A stretch of 64,000 bases of DNA from contig NMRB01000137.1 in the NCBI GenBank assembly GCA_002633025.1, positions 199,086-263,085 of the forward strand, written 5' to 3'. Within the stretch, counting starts at the first letter, position 1. Each line of letters begins with the position of its first letter. The translations under genes were made by a program, and so were the position numbers. Below are positions 33,007 through 44,017 of this stretch, piece by piece. Below the pieces are notes generated by a model. The model was not told the origin of the DNA. It made no database searches and saw nothing but the letters and a program-made list of their open reading frames with translations. This stretch comes from Notospermus geniculatus. Taxonomy: Eukaryota; Nemertea; Pilidiophora; Heteronemertea; Lineidae.

Positions 33007-33367
33007 AGGCCTATTTACACAATGCGATTTGGACACACGTCCAAGACAGACGCGATTTTGTTGTACGATTCTGTCAGATCGGAAATTCTGTATACATGGT
33101 CCGATTTATTCATCCGGCAATATGGCCAGACTCATTCTTCGTCAAGCGCGCCAAGTACGTGACTTCCAACGCAGCCACCTGATTGGTCGAGTTCATGCGT
33201 CTTTCGTCCGACATCGGAACAAAGCAGAACATCCGTCTTGTGCATCCGACATCGCAAAGGCCATAAAATTTTGTCGTATGTGCAGTAACACAAACCAATT
33301 TGAACGTACGATATGTCGGATCGGACAATCGGATGTAAAAATTGTGTCGTGAAAGTTGGCCCTTACG
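33007..33367. mobile_element. MITE with AAGGCCTATTTACACA-type ends
   Basis: The left AAGGCCTATTTACACAATGC and the reverse complement of the right, AAGGGCCAACTTTCACGACA, are imperfect inverted repeats. The interior has ATCGGA and CCGATT motifs in both orientations. The ORFs on both strands look incidental. Confidence 0.5.
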
Positions 33368-33415
33368 AATATGGGCCCTGGCGCTGCCACCGGGATGTAG
33401 CCGTTCCAACATTAG

Positions 33416-33950
33416 TGAGGTCTCGCAAATTTGGAAACACGAAGTACGAAATACGAAGTTGGACTTCATTTCCATGACGTAAGGTATTTCAGGAGATGGT
33501 TCGTACAACACATTTGGAAGGTTTCGAAATCAAACGATAAACCAAATCTTTACGACAACGTTATTTTTCATACTACACATTAACCAGATTTTGCATTGCA
33601 TTTCGGTACAAAAATAAACTTGTCGTTAATGTTTACGTTTATCGTTTGATTTCGAAACCTCCCTATTAACGCCTGCTGCAAGAACGTCTTTTAGCCTACG
33701 ACGACATACCGATGTATATTAAACTTCAAAATTCATCTTTCTTGTCCACTTCGTAGATACCAAGTGGAAATTTAAAAATCCAAGATGCACCATAACTCTC
33801 TAGGTCTGATATGATATGCTAAAAGACGCAGTGGCAGCAGGGACATTTGTGGTAAACATCATCTCCAGAAATACATCGGGTTCAGGAAATGAAGTTGAAT
33901 TTCGTATTTCGTACTTCGTGTTTCGTCAGATTGGCGAAACCTCGCCGTTA
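33416..33950. mobile_element. Inverted-repeat element with ACGAAGTACGAAATACGAA arms
   Basis: TGAGGTCTCGCAAATTTGG then AAACACGAAGTACGAAATAC at the left are matched in reverse complement at about 33885-33950. Arms are about 55 bp. A second MITE is nested inside. Confidence 0.7.
33519..33660. mobile_element. Nested 142-bp MITE
   Basis: AGGTTTCGAAATCAAACGAT plus AAAC at the left is exactly matched in reverse complement ending at 33660. It lies wholly inside 33416-33950, so it inserted later. Confidence 0.7.
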
Positions 33951-34059
33951 TCATATCAAAAGCGTCAGCGTCAGGATTAGTGTCAGAGATTATAAACAGC
34001 GACAAAGGTCCAATCAAAAGGGCGCTTACGGGACCGGCAGAAACAGGGAGAGGGACTAT

Positions 34060-34290
34060 GAATTCACCCTAAAAACACCTCTCAGGAACACCGCAGGGAC
34101 ACCCAAGAAAACACCACACAGGATGACAGGGTGTTTCTTGGGTGCTTCCAATGGTGTCCCAATGGTGACTCAGCGGTGTCCCAATGGATAAAATGAAACA
34201 GTCCCACCTCACAGACTCAGAGGTGTCCTTGTGAGGTGTCCGTGTGTGGTGGGACATTATAGGGTGTTCGTTTGTGGTGGGACATATGGA
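34060..34290 (+). repeat. Low-complexity GGTGTCC/GGACACC stretch
   Basis: Many copies of GGTGTCC, GTGGGACA and their complements occur at irregular spacing. There is no coding signal. Confidence 0.5.
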
Positions 34291-35189
34291 CTAATGGAGT
34301 GTTAGAAGGATTGAGGGAATATGTGCCCTTTGGAAGTATTCTTTCCCTTCCGAGGACACTAAGGAGAGTACCCCTTGTACCTCATAAAAATGCTTGAAAA
34401 CAGTGAAGTTGTCAAGACTTGTAAAGTTTTTGACAGGTGAAGAGACTGCTGTGGAAGTGTATGTTTTACGTTTTAACATTAATTTGGTTCTTAGTCAAAA
34501 TTATTAGCACCATATTCTCCCTCAAAATTGCAGATCAACTGTAACCAACATCAGAAATGATTAATGTCTATAGGGCCCAGAAGTAGTGTCTATATGGCCC
34601 AGTATTTGACGCTCAACGTGCAAAGATCCATGATTATGGACGGAAATTACCTTATGATCGATACCCAATGAATACACTCAATAATTCAGTGGTCTCGGCC
34701 TCCGCTCGAAGCTGTCACCCTCAACCACTGAAACATTTGGTGCCGAAGTCCGTTTCTGAACACTAGGTGTCACTACCAGTTGCGCGGGAAAAACCAGCCA
34801 ATGACTGATCAGCTTTCAAACAAGCTTTGGTCGTGTTGTTTCTGTGGACGCAATCACGGCAATCCAAGAACATGCTGAATACGAAGTGCTTACACCGCTG
34901 TACTGTCCCACATCGGGTCCTATGTGACGTTGAGTATGTTAACTTTTCATTTCGGAGTGAATATGTTAAAAAAAGTTGTGCAAAATAGCACAAAAAGCCC
35001 CGAATATACAGCTACGGCCACTCGATACTTGTCACGTGACCAATGCAGCCAATAAGAAAATGTTTCATGTTTTCCTTAGTTACGCGAAATACTGGTCGCT
35101 GATTAGTTGATGACATTTTGCGCCATCTAGTGTAGAGAAACATGATTTGGCCCCATCTGTGCCAGTGGTTGAGAGCGTATAACTAGTAT

Positions 35190-35355
35190 TAAGCTCGAGG
35201 CCACTGGGGACGAGTGTACCCAATGAATTGCACAAGATTTCGATAATCTTTCCCATCAAAGATGATGCGGCGTCAGTCACTAGGACTGAAGAGACCCCAA
35301 ACGTTGCCAATAATGCGTTGAAGGTATCAAACTGAATTAAAGTACAATGCTTCAC
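35190..35355 (-). pseudogene. LTR-retroelement integrase core fragment
   Basis: A short minus-strand frame reads FGVSSVLVTDAASSLMGKII, followed by ILCNSLG. This matches the integrase segment around the second catalytic aspartate (FGxPxxxxTDxGxxF...LCxxLG). The usual following glutamate region is not recognisable, and no LTR was found nearby. It is a fragment only. Confidence 0.5.
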
Positions 35356-35869
35356 ATGTGTAGAAAGTGATGTTAGTGACTTGCGCAGTGACTGACTGTC
35401 GAGGCAGCAGAGTGATAACTCAGGTACTCAATGAAAGCGAATTTCAAAATATCATGGTACGACACCTTTAGTCCTTGAGTATCAATAAATTTGATATCCA
35501 CAGTGATATTCAGAGCAGAAAACACAAAAAAAGAAACGTAGGCCTACTGATGTAAAAAATACGGATGATATGGCAACTGTAAAAAGGTTACCATGGCAAC
35601 CCAAATATCACAAATGGGTAAAAGTGAATGTATTAAGCATATGTAGACAAAAAATAAATTCTTTTCTGGTAAAATAATGATTTTGTTAAATTGTCACTTC
35701 TCAAAAATGGCCATTTCAGAAAAATGCATTTTTCTCAAAAATTTCCCAGCAGATTTTTTTCTTTTTTCATAAAATCATAATTCATACCCTTAAGAAAGAT
35801 GTAGCACAGGTCTCATGGTCTTAACATTTTTTTTTCACTTTACCCCTTTTAAAGCCCACTGTGCTTAGT

Positions 35870-36290
35870 TCATGCCTGCTTATCCAAGGACTGGACTGTG
35901 TTAAAATTCTCAGCCTCACGTGTCCAGGTGATTGAAATATCATGAGATTTTGATATATCAAACTTGATAATTTGAAATATCTCTGCCTGTGGTAGAGATA
36001 GAGGCATGATAATACCCATACTTAGGTTATTGATGATACCCATTTCGATTATGCAACGACCTTGATGATCAGAGGTCAAGGTCAAGGTCAAACTTGGTAA
36101 TTTGAAATATCTCTGCCTGGTAGAGGTAGAGGCATGATATCACCCATACTTAGGTTATTGATAATGCCCGTTTCGATTACGCAACGACCTTGATGATCAG
36201 AGGTCAAGGTCAAGGTCAAACTTGATAATTTGAAATATCTCTGCGTATGGTAGAGGTAGAGGCAGAGGCATGATATTAGGCATACTTAGG
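35870..36290 (+). repeat. Tandem repeat, about 133-bp period, 2.5 copies
   Basis: Units carry AATTTGAAATATCTCTGCCT, GGCATGATA, ACTTAGGTTATTGAT and GACCTTGATGATCAGAGGTC. A further copy lies at about 41120-41330, with the same lead-in CAAGGACTGGACTGTGTTAA. Confidence 0.8.
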
Positions 36291-36296
36291 TTAATT

Positions 36297-36447
36297 CCTT
36301 TTATCTGTACCTTTTTACCTAGTACCTTTATTACCTAGTACCTTTTTTATCCAGTACCTTTTTTACCTGTACCGGTACCTTTTTTTACCAAGTACCTTTA
36401 TTACCTAGGACCTTTTTACCGGTACCTTTTTTACCGTACCTTTTTCT
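36297..36447 (+). repeat. Simple repeat of TACCTTTTTTACC
   Basis: About ten imperfect units of TACCTTTTTTACC, with TAG or GGTACC links. Confidence 0.85.
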
Positions 36448-36841
36448 CTGATCCCTATCAACGTGCCTTGATCTCTATCAATGTATCATTCATGTACCGG
36501 GTACCGGTAGAGGCACCTGTACATCGGGAACCATACGACATTTACAATGTCATATTGTTATTTTTTTGTTTCTTCTTTTACCTTTCTGTTTTTTTCATCG
36601 TGTATTTTAATGATCTTGCGTTTATTTCGCATGGGAATGTATGTAAAACATGTATTAGGCCTATCCAGTCATCATTACAGTCATCACTTCCTCCACATTC
36701 CTTAATTCCTCCCTTCTCCCCAACCATGCTTATTCGACATAGCGAACCCCTGTCGCCACCAGGCTTGTCTGTCGATATCATTTAACTATTTTACTAAAAC
36801 ATGCTGAGATTAACTTCTGATTTGCATGAATATTGACCTAC

Positions 36842-37028
36842 CTGTGATAAAATGTCTCGAACAAATGCGACTATTCTTCGATATCTTTTCAGATTCAAGA
36901 TTCATGGCCGTGACCCACTTCTCTCGGACGGCTGGAAAATCGACCGCTGACGGAATTCTGTACCATTTTAGGCCATTTCCCTTCTCGCAGCGCGATCTGT
37001 AGCCCCTGTTTATGCAGGTCTGCACCAT
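36842..37028 (-). CDS. THAP-domain first exon
   Basis: An ATG at 37028 in strong context (AAAAATGG) opens a frame starting MVQTCINRGYRSRC. The frame continues GLKWYRIPS, a tryptophan in REKWVTAM and the closing SRICSRHFITG. The C-x(n)-C ... W ... C-x2-H zinc ligands with HF are the THAP DNA-binding fold. The exon ends at a donor (CAG then GTAGGT, 36841-36836). THAP domains occur in host regulators and in P-element or Harbinger-like transposons. The downstream exons were not found, so either origin is possible. An 18-bp perfect hairpin lies about 165 bp upstream. Confidence 0.7.
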
Positions 37029-37192
37029 TTTTGGTGATTTCTTTTTAAAACAAACGAGAAAATCGCAAAAAAACGGAAAGGAACACCGGTGACAGCGTTT
37101 TCCTTCCGTGTTTACATTTTGCCCACCAGCGATGCGCATGCGCAGTGTCCAAGGAATTGCTAGGCAACCAGAGCTGCGGATACGATGAATAA

Positions 37193-37245
37193 CTGTTTCC
37201 CTGGCTTCAGGGACATCAACGTGTCCGCTGAAGCCAGGGAAACAG
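37193..37245. repeat. Hairpin, 18-bp perfect stem plus inner 5-bp stem
   Basis: CTGTTTCCCTGGCTTCAG pairs exactly with CTGAAGCCAGGGAAACAG, and the loop itself has GGACA/TGTCC. It lies just upstream of the THAP exon, probably within its promoter or 5' leader. Confidence 0.7.
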
Positions 37246-37249
37246 CCCA

Positions 37250-38499
37250 GTGCCTCCAACAACATATCCAACACACAACACAGCTCCGTGCCCAGTTCCC
37301 TCACTCTGGATCCCAATTATACATATAGAGAAAACATCTAAGGAAACCCTGTGCAAACAGGGAGGCGTGAAAAAAGCCCCATTGCTGTGCGCTGGAGCTG
37401 ATTACAAAGATAAGACCTGTATTTAAAAAGACACAGTATGTAATTAGTAGATAAGTCTAAGTCTATTAGCCGCATGCGCCGCAGCTGCAGAGAGACACTA
37501 TCGTCTCTCTGCAGCAGCCGCTCATGGCTGCTATTGAAGTCCTGGTTAACGTAACGCAGTGCCCTTAGCTTAGGTTGATTCTCTCCAACCTCTCCCATTT
37601 TCCCTATGACAAAAATGCCAGACCAATGGGCAGAAGTTGAAGGTCGACCCAACAAAAGTATGATACCGGTAGATGACCTTCCGGCATTCAAAGTTTAGAT
37701 AGCGTCCAGTACTGAATACGCCTCAAGACATTTAACTGCCTTATGCCTTAGTACATATATCAGTCACATGAACATCAAAAGTTTGACATTTTTTTTGTAC
37801 ATTTAATATTCACCCCCTTGACGCAGAGGTCTGCTGCTCGTTGCCTGGTCGAGGGCCAAAGACTGTTCCCTGGAATTTGCTGGGGTTGGCCTGATGTGTG
37901 ATTAGGCTGAAATCAATTTTTATCAATTATGGATTGTGTAATTATTTATAGTGAGTAAATATACGGAACGAAGATAATAAGACCTGCACACTCCAATACC
38001 CAAAGAATGGCATCAGTAAACGATGAATAGATAAAGGGGAAAATGGGGTGAGAGGCGACTGCAACTCACTAGCCAAATGGTATGGCACTCAATAAAAGAT
38101 GAACAGATAGAAAGACAAAATGGGAGTGAGCGGCTCCAGATGGAATAGGGATTGGGCAAAACGAGCGCTAGGCCTAAAAGCCATGCTAGACGACCTCATG
38201 TCGTCCTAAACCTGCAAGGAGAACTGGTAATAGGCAAGGTAATGAAGAAGTACATGTAAGGAAGTACAAATTCATAAACGTATACACGAACTACTAAGCA
38301 TTTTCGTCAGGCCATTATATTTGAAGGATTAGATGTGCACCACTCCATGTGTACAATTTAATCATTTCCATCAATAAACGACTAAGATTGACATGCCGGA
38401 TTTAAACATCTAGAACTCAAATATTCAGAGATATAATAAAATTTTATTGAAGAGGATTCCCTTGCCAGCATTGCCACATGAAGTCTATGAATTCATCGG
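37250..38499. other. No gene recognised
   Basis: A 117-codon minus-strand ORF at 37338-37691 has no recognisable domain. AGATGAACAGATAGAAAGAC-like short repeats lie near 38000-38130. Nothing else is seen. Confidence 0.4.
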
Positions 38500-39209
38500 C
38501 ATATTCATGCTGAAGGGGTTATTGTCGTCCTGGGTACACATAAAGTGTACCCAGGTTCGATGTCGTCAAGTGAAATTGTACCCTGGGTCTACTTTCTTGT
38601 TACAAACTGTACCCAGGTTCTGATTTAGAAACCTCGGGGCGAGGTTGTTCTCGGTGAAGTCACTTGATATTGTGCCTGCAAGTTGGCCGTGCAAAAAGCT
38701 AAAGAAGAGAAGTTGGAAGAATTTTATTTTTGACTAGCTGAAGAGTTTTCAACCTCGGATGGTAACAGAGAAAGTTAATCAACTCGCCAGCTAGACAAGA
38801 AAACGTGTCATTTCCCTGTAGGCCTAAATGTGCATGTGCCATTGTGCATGGCCATGACGGGTTTGTTTGATCATGTGCCATAGCTTGCTGGGCAAACACT
38901 GCGAGCCTTTGTGTTCCATTGTTTGGGAAGGTGTGAAAAAGGGATTATAGAGGGGCAATTAGTTCGCTGTTTCTCCTGTCAGTATAATTCCTCCAAGGTC
39001 ATAGCAACAGGATCCTGGAACCAACATACGCTAATTCACGTATCCCACGAAATCTTGAGAATGAGCTCGTCCCTAGGTCTCTAAATCAGAACCTGGGTAC
39101 AGTTTGTAAGAAGAAAGTGGACCCAGGGTACAATTTCACTTGACGACATCGAACCTGGGTACACTTTATATGTACCCAGGACGACAATAACCCCTTCAGC
39201 CATATTCAT
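38500..39209. mobile_element. Mutator-like foldback, copy 2 (9-bp duplication)
   Basis: The element 38509-39200 has ends GCTGAAGGGGTTATTGTCGT and their complement, with arms of about 135 bp. GTACCCAGG/CCTGGGTAC blocks are spaced as in copy 1. The 9-bp direct repeat CATATTCAT lies at 38500-38508 and 39201-39209. It has inserted at the downstream edge of a pogo-type transposase remnant. Confidence 0.85.
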
Positions 39210-39219
39210 CGGCATGAAT

Positions 39220-39610
39220 TCATCGGCAGTTATCCTTGAAGGACTTGTACAGAGTTAAGTCGCAGGGCTGTAGGATGTGATTTGCATGGGGTGGAAGGCA
39301 ATAGAGAACAATATCATTCTGCATGCAAAACTTTGCACTTTCTAAGCTTATGAGAGATGCGTGGCCATCAATAAGTAGACAAACTGGGAATTTCACCCCA
39401 GGCTTCCATTTTGAAAGATGGATAAAAAAAATTTGACCCACAACTTATTATTTGTTTCTTTCAAGAAAATGATGTTCCCCGTCTTATATTCAAGGTTGCA
39501 ATATTTCTCAACTGTGTCAACAACGAAGGACATTTTCCCAGTCGTTGTAGATGATTTGTTTTTCCCCAGTTCAAGCTCACCATGCATGAACTTTTGTCTC
39601 ACCATACCGC
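39220..39610 (-). pseudogene. Pogo/Tigger-type DDE transposase fragment
   Basis: The minus strand reads FPVCLLIDGHASLISLESA, FCMQNDIVLYCLPPHANHIL and QPCDLTLYKSFKD. This is the DDE_1 signature around the second catalytic aspartate (LLxDGHxSH...LPPHxxHxLQPxDxxxF). Frameshifts precede it. The coding line is cut at 39209 by the Mutator-like element. Confidence 0.75.
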
Positions 39611-40107
39611 TGCGCAGCCATTGCTGTCCACATTCGCTTCTCTGTACGCCTATCTAAATTTGAATTCATTACAACGACCTACCGGTATTTATTTAGACAT
39701 TACATCTTGATGGTATCATCTATACACATGTCCAAACGGCTTACTGTGTTTAGCGTGACGCTCCTGTCTTTTCGGCTTCGACGCGGTGGAGGGCTGATCC
39801 CGGCAAGTGTGGAATCGGAACTTCCTGTTCACGAATGGGAAGTTTGTTTTGCGTCGTGAAGATCGAGTTCCTGGACTAGCCTTGGCCTACACGTTGTTCC
39901 TCTCTTAATTCCTTTTTAATTTATGCCTACATTTTCGTTTGTTCATTCATTCACACGCACACTACCGGTAACTACAGGCGCGGACCCATTTTTCGGTGAC
40001 CAACGTTAGAAAAATTCCCTTTTTTCAAAGTGCCACAGAATTGCCTTGTAATTTGTTTCTCAGATGCTGGGAAATCGCACCAACGGCCTTGTAGATTCTT
40101 TCAAAAC

Positions 40108-40158
40108 TTTCGGGGTTGGGGGTGGGGTTGGGGTTGGGGGTGGGGGTGGGGGAGACCC
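40108..40158 (+). other. G-run tract with quadruplex potential
   Basis: Seven runs of four or five G separated by T or TT occur in about 50 bases, starting GGGGTTGGGGGTGGGG. This meets the usual pattern for an intramolecular G-quadruplex on the plus strand. Confidence 0.7.
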
Positions 40159-40679
40159 CCGCCGTAGCTTCGCGGCTTTGGCGCTCGGCTTCATCCGTCC
40201 GCCTGGTGGCCTTCTGTGCCCCCCCCCTTTACCAGAATTCTGGATCCGCCCGTGTCCCGCTTCAGCGTCATGCGATATCCACATTCCCTGCATCTTTGCA
40301 AACTTCCACACACCATACACCATTCGATGGTATTCCTCTTTCAGGCCGAGATTTCATTCAGCAAGAAATCAAACGTTACTCTTCTTCTGTTCCTTTGATT
40401 GCCATAACTTGACTCCCAAACTTCAGAGTTACTCAGTAACTCACCGATACACCGAGACTTATGCTCTCCCATATCTAAAACATAGGCCGCAAAGGAATGC
40501 CACAACTATTTGTGGGCATTCCCTTGGTAGCTTCACACTCCACCAGAGGGCTTTCAAATTCTTAATCCACATTTTCTAGTGATGTTTCCAACCGTTATAA
40601 TATGTATCAAAATTCATAAGGAATGCTAACGCTGATTTATTTTAGTTAATACATACATCCATGATTATTATGGTTCCCG

Positions 40680-41340
40680 ATCATGAAGATTGGGAACAAT
40701 ATTGTTTTTGGTCGTGGTGTCAGTGTGTGTGTCTGTGTGTGTCCGTCTGTCACGCCTCCATATCTTATGTCCTTCAACAGCTACAGCTCTGGTAACACAT
40801 CCTATCCCTAGGTTTGTCAACCTGGGCAATCCAATGAGCTAATCACTTTCAACATCAGATGCCTTTATCATGATGTAATCAACATATCAGACTTGACATT
40901 TTGTCCGTCGCGCTTTTATCTGATACCATAACTCGGCTCCTTTAACACCTAGTGCAATGGAAATAGGTTCTACCCTTAGGTTTTCATACCCTAGAAATCG
41001 AATGGACTGATTACTTTTGATCTGAGATGTTGGGGTCATGGTGATATCGATATCACAAATTTGATATTTTGAGATAACTTGCCATATTGTCAACTGAGTA
41101 ACATGAAACAAGTCTTCGTTCATGCCTGCTCATCCAAGGACTGGACTGTGTTAAAATTCTCAGCCTCACGTGTCCAGGTGATTGAGATATCATGAGATTT
41201 TAATAAATCAAACTTAATTTGAAATATCTCTTCCTGTGGTACTGAGAGAGGCGTGATATCGCCAGTACCTAGGTTATTGAGGATGCCCATTTCGATTATG
41301 CAATGACCTTGATAATCAGAGAAACGTGTTGATCTATCCG
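40680..41340 (+). repeat. Dispersed repeat, related to 35870-36290
   Basis: GTGTGTGTCTGTGTG, ACGCCTCCATATCTTATGTC and CTACAGCTCTGGTAAC are followed by the CAAGGACTGGACTGTG unit shared with 35870. It is non-coding. Confidence 0.6.
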
Positions 41341-41518
41341 CAGATCCAAGGGGGGGGGGCGCCCCTCCTTTTTGGCCACACCATAAAAACGTCACGGATA
41401 TTGCCAGACAACTAAACTGTCAAACGTAGGATACACAAGTTCTTTTGTTGGGGGGGCTCTTGGACCCTGCGCTACAGTATCGGTGGACCACCCAAAACGC
41501 ATCGAGCTTTCAGAGTTA

Positions 41519-42322
41519 TAGGTATCTTTCACGGAACGCTACGTATAGTAGATAATTACCTATACGACTACCTTACCTAACGTAACCCAACTCCGCAGCT
41601 GATCGATTGGCTGGCCAATCGCTCCTTCCGTGAGCGAGGGAGGCGGCTAAAGCCCTCATGAATAATTATTGATAATTGTCTGCGGACTAAACGGCATGCA
41701 GCCTAACTCATGTTGAATTTGTATACCGTGTACATAAAGAGGGCGCGCGATTTGTATTAGAGAGACAGCATTTAGAATTATATAAAATTGTCAGATGGCG
41801 ACGAACATGCGCAAAAATTCTTACAAAATTGTTGCGGTGAACATTTCAATCATTGGTGATCAAATCTGTGTCACCGCCGCGCCGTCTGGCGATAATGCCG
41901 GCCAAGCGACACAAATCGTTCTCCTGGCTCATTGCCTGTCGCGGACGTCGTTGTCGCTCAGCCATTTTCACTACACTACTATGGTTTGTACGTGCGCAAA
42001 AGTACTTCAAAATTAATTGTTCCGGCAAAAATAACAATTCCTTTCCGGGGATAATAACTCCCCCTTTTTTAGCCACAGCTCGTGTCCAAATATGGACATT
42101 GGTCATTGCGGCAATACCAGGCGGAGGTCAGCGGCGCCTGGCTGGGAGGAGGAGTTTCAATAGGGCAGTGGCCAATCAGGGTTCACATCTGACTACGTTC
42201 ATTGAGAACCATACATGTCATGGGCACAGTACAGCACTATTTACAAAGATCCTGTTATTGGACAATACGTCACATTATAAGTAATAACCTTAGCTTACGT
42301 AGCGTTCCGTGAAAGATACCTA
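41519..42322. mobile_element. TA-flanked element nested in the foldback arm
   Basis: The exact terminal inverted repeat is GGTATCTTTCACGGAACG plus CTACG. TA lies on both sides (41519-41520 and 42321-42322). The interior of about 800 bp has no transposase. Confidence 0.8.
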
Positions 42323-42911
42323 ACAACTCAACAGTATTCATCCAGTCACATCGTAATTTTTAATACTGTAATAAAAAGGGATTTTGTCTAATTATCTTAG
42401 AGGTTTGAAAGGTATAGTTATGCAACTCTCTATTTTATGAGAAAAATAAAAATTGTGGTCAAAAATGATGGGCTGAAAAGGATGAATTTTCTTTGAAATT
42501 TTCACACTCACACCTAAAATATTGACGCTCTGTTGCTATAACTTTACATCTGAAAAACAGCTAGGCCGACTTGATAAGTGACAGACGAGGTACCAATTGC
42601 ATTAAATATGCGAAAACAGATGATTGGCTGCTTCAAAAGTGACATCATCAAGGCAACACTTTCGGTGAAAACTGTTACCGTAAGCATGGTAAGAGGTCAC
42701 CAGGATACATATTTTATCATTTTTTTGCACATAAAAGACAAGAATGAACACATTTCATAACGTAAGGTCCAGAAATTAAATTTATAAGTGGGGAACTCGT
42801 TACTTCGGTGAAGATGACGAGGGAGGATGGCGACAAAATGCTCAATTTCCATGACATCATACATCATATTCCTTGCAGCCAATTAGCACCTGTTTTGAGT
42901 GAAAATGGCTT

Positions 42912-43034
42912 TGGCCCGTATTCTAGAAGCCTCCTTAGCTCAAAGGTCCACTTAAATCTTTTGTATTCTGCGCTGCAAACAATAGCTAAAGGTAGACCTT
43001 AGACTTAAGGAAGCATCTAGAATACGGCCCTTTG
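42912..43034. mobile_element. Small MITE with GGCCGTATTCTAGA ends
   Basis: GGCCCGTATTCTAGAAGCC at the left pairs with GCATCTAGAATACGGCCC at the right. Inner GTCTAAGGTCTACC-like blocks are also complementary. Confidence 0.6.
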
Positions 43035-43049
43035 TTTTTTTGTGGATAC

Positions 43050-43530
43050 CTTCCTACACATGCACCGATGGGATAAAACTCAAGGAAGGTTATATCAAAA
43101 ACTTTCCAGTTGAGAGGCCAAGTGGGACCCGAAGGTTGCAGCGAAGCCAAGATTTCCTGCTGAATCTGTGTGAAGCTGGAAACCCACTTGTGTGTGAAAG
43201 AATGAAACACCATATTGAAATCAGATAAGAATGCATCCCCTAAGGCCAAATCGGCTTTAACCTCGGCATTGAGCTTGATGTGAGAAAAGGGCATGGTGTG
43301 ACCAGTAGTTAAATCTATCAACCGGCGCACGAATGTTGGCCCAGGGATAATAAGAGATATGTAAATCATATAAAGTAACACTACGTTTGGTAGAAAAAGA
43401 AAGGGTTTGAGATTTATACTTCTGATCCTTATCAGGAGGAAGACGGGCTTCAAAAAGAAGGGTATCCAGCACAATGCCCACAAATGGCATAATTCGTTCA
43501 GGGCCGAAGGTCTTGTCCATTGGTACGCAC
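43050..43530 (-). pseudogene. DIRS-type reverse transcriptase/RNase H fragment
   Basis: The minus strand shows GPERIMPFVGIVLDTLLFEA followed by RLPPDK. In other frames it shows LSFSTKRSVTLYDL, PGPTFVRRLIDLTTG and HIKLNAEVKADLALGDAFL. This order (FLGIxLDT...ARLPxDK...PGRxFLRRLIDLT) is characteristic of DIRS-like retroelements. Frame changes and a missing VVP segment show decay. It lies in the loop of the large foldback. Confidence 0.65.
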
Positions 43531-44017
43531 TATGTTTGAGTGCGGTCAAAAGTGCAACCACTAGAAAAATTAAATAAAAATGACAAAACAGTATTAAGGG
43601 AGGGGGATCAAAAGCACTGGCATATTTCGATATTTCCGTAACTTCATTTTTTGACCACAATTTTTGTTGTTCTCATAATATAGAGAGTTGGGCAACTATA
43701 ACTTTCAAACTTCTTCGTTTATTAGACGAAATCCATCATATTATAAAATTGTGATATGATGGGGTGAATACTTTCTGAGTCATTAGCCCTCAAAGTTCGA
43801 TGCGTTTTTTCGGCCACCCGATAGAATACATAAAATCCTTATGCAGGCCTATTCGGTGCCAAGGTTAATTTTGAATATAAGAGAATGGCAGAAACTGAAC
43901 TTTTAGTGTTGCTTTCTCCCGTCGTCAAATGCCAGGAAAACGATTCTTAGCACTTTGATTTTAAAATTTTCCTGGGGAGGAGCCCCAAACCCCCAGTCAT
44001 ATCAGGTCTTCGCACCT

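Larger units (their letters stand above)
41478..43824. mobile_element. Large foldback element with interrupted left arm
   Basis: The right arm (about 43620-43824) is the reverse complement of the left arm, provided the insertion at 41519-42322 is removed: AAAACGCATCGAGCTTT joins ACAACTCAACAGTATTC. Inner arm blocks include GAGGTTTGAAAGGTATAG and AATTGTGGTCAAAAA. The spacer holds a small MITE and a DIRS-type fragment. Confidence 0.7.

Noticed and set aside
40060-40579. 171-codon plus ORF with glycine-rich start
   Set aside because: The glycine run is the G-tract. The remainder has no domain and the opposite strand is equally open.
42986-43660. 224-codon minus ORF as a membrane protein
   Set aside because: It is a frame-shifted reading of a DIRS-type fragment and a MITE; the hydrophobic look is incidental.
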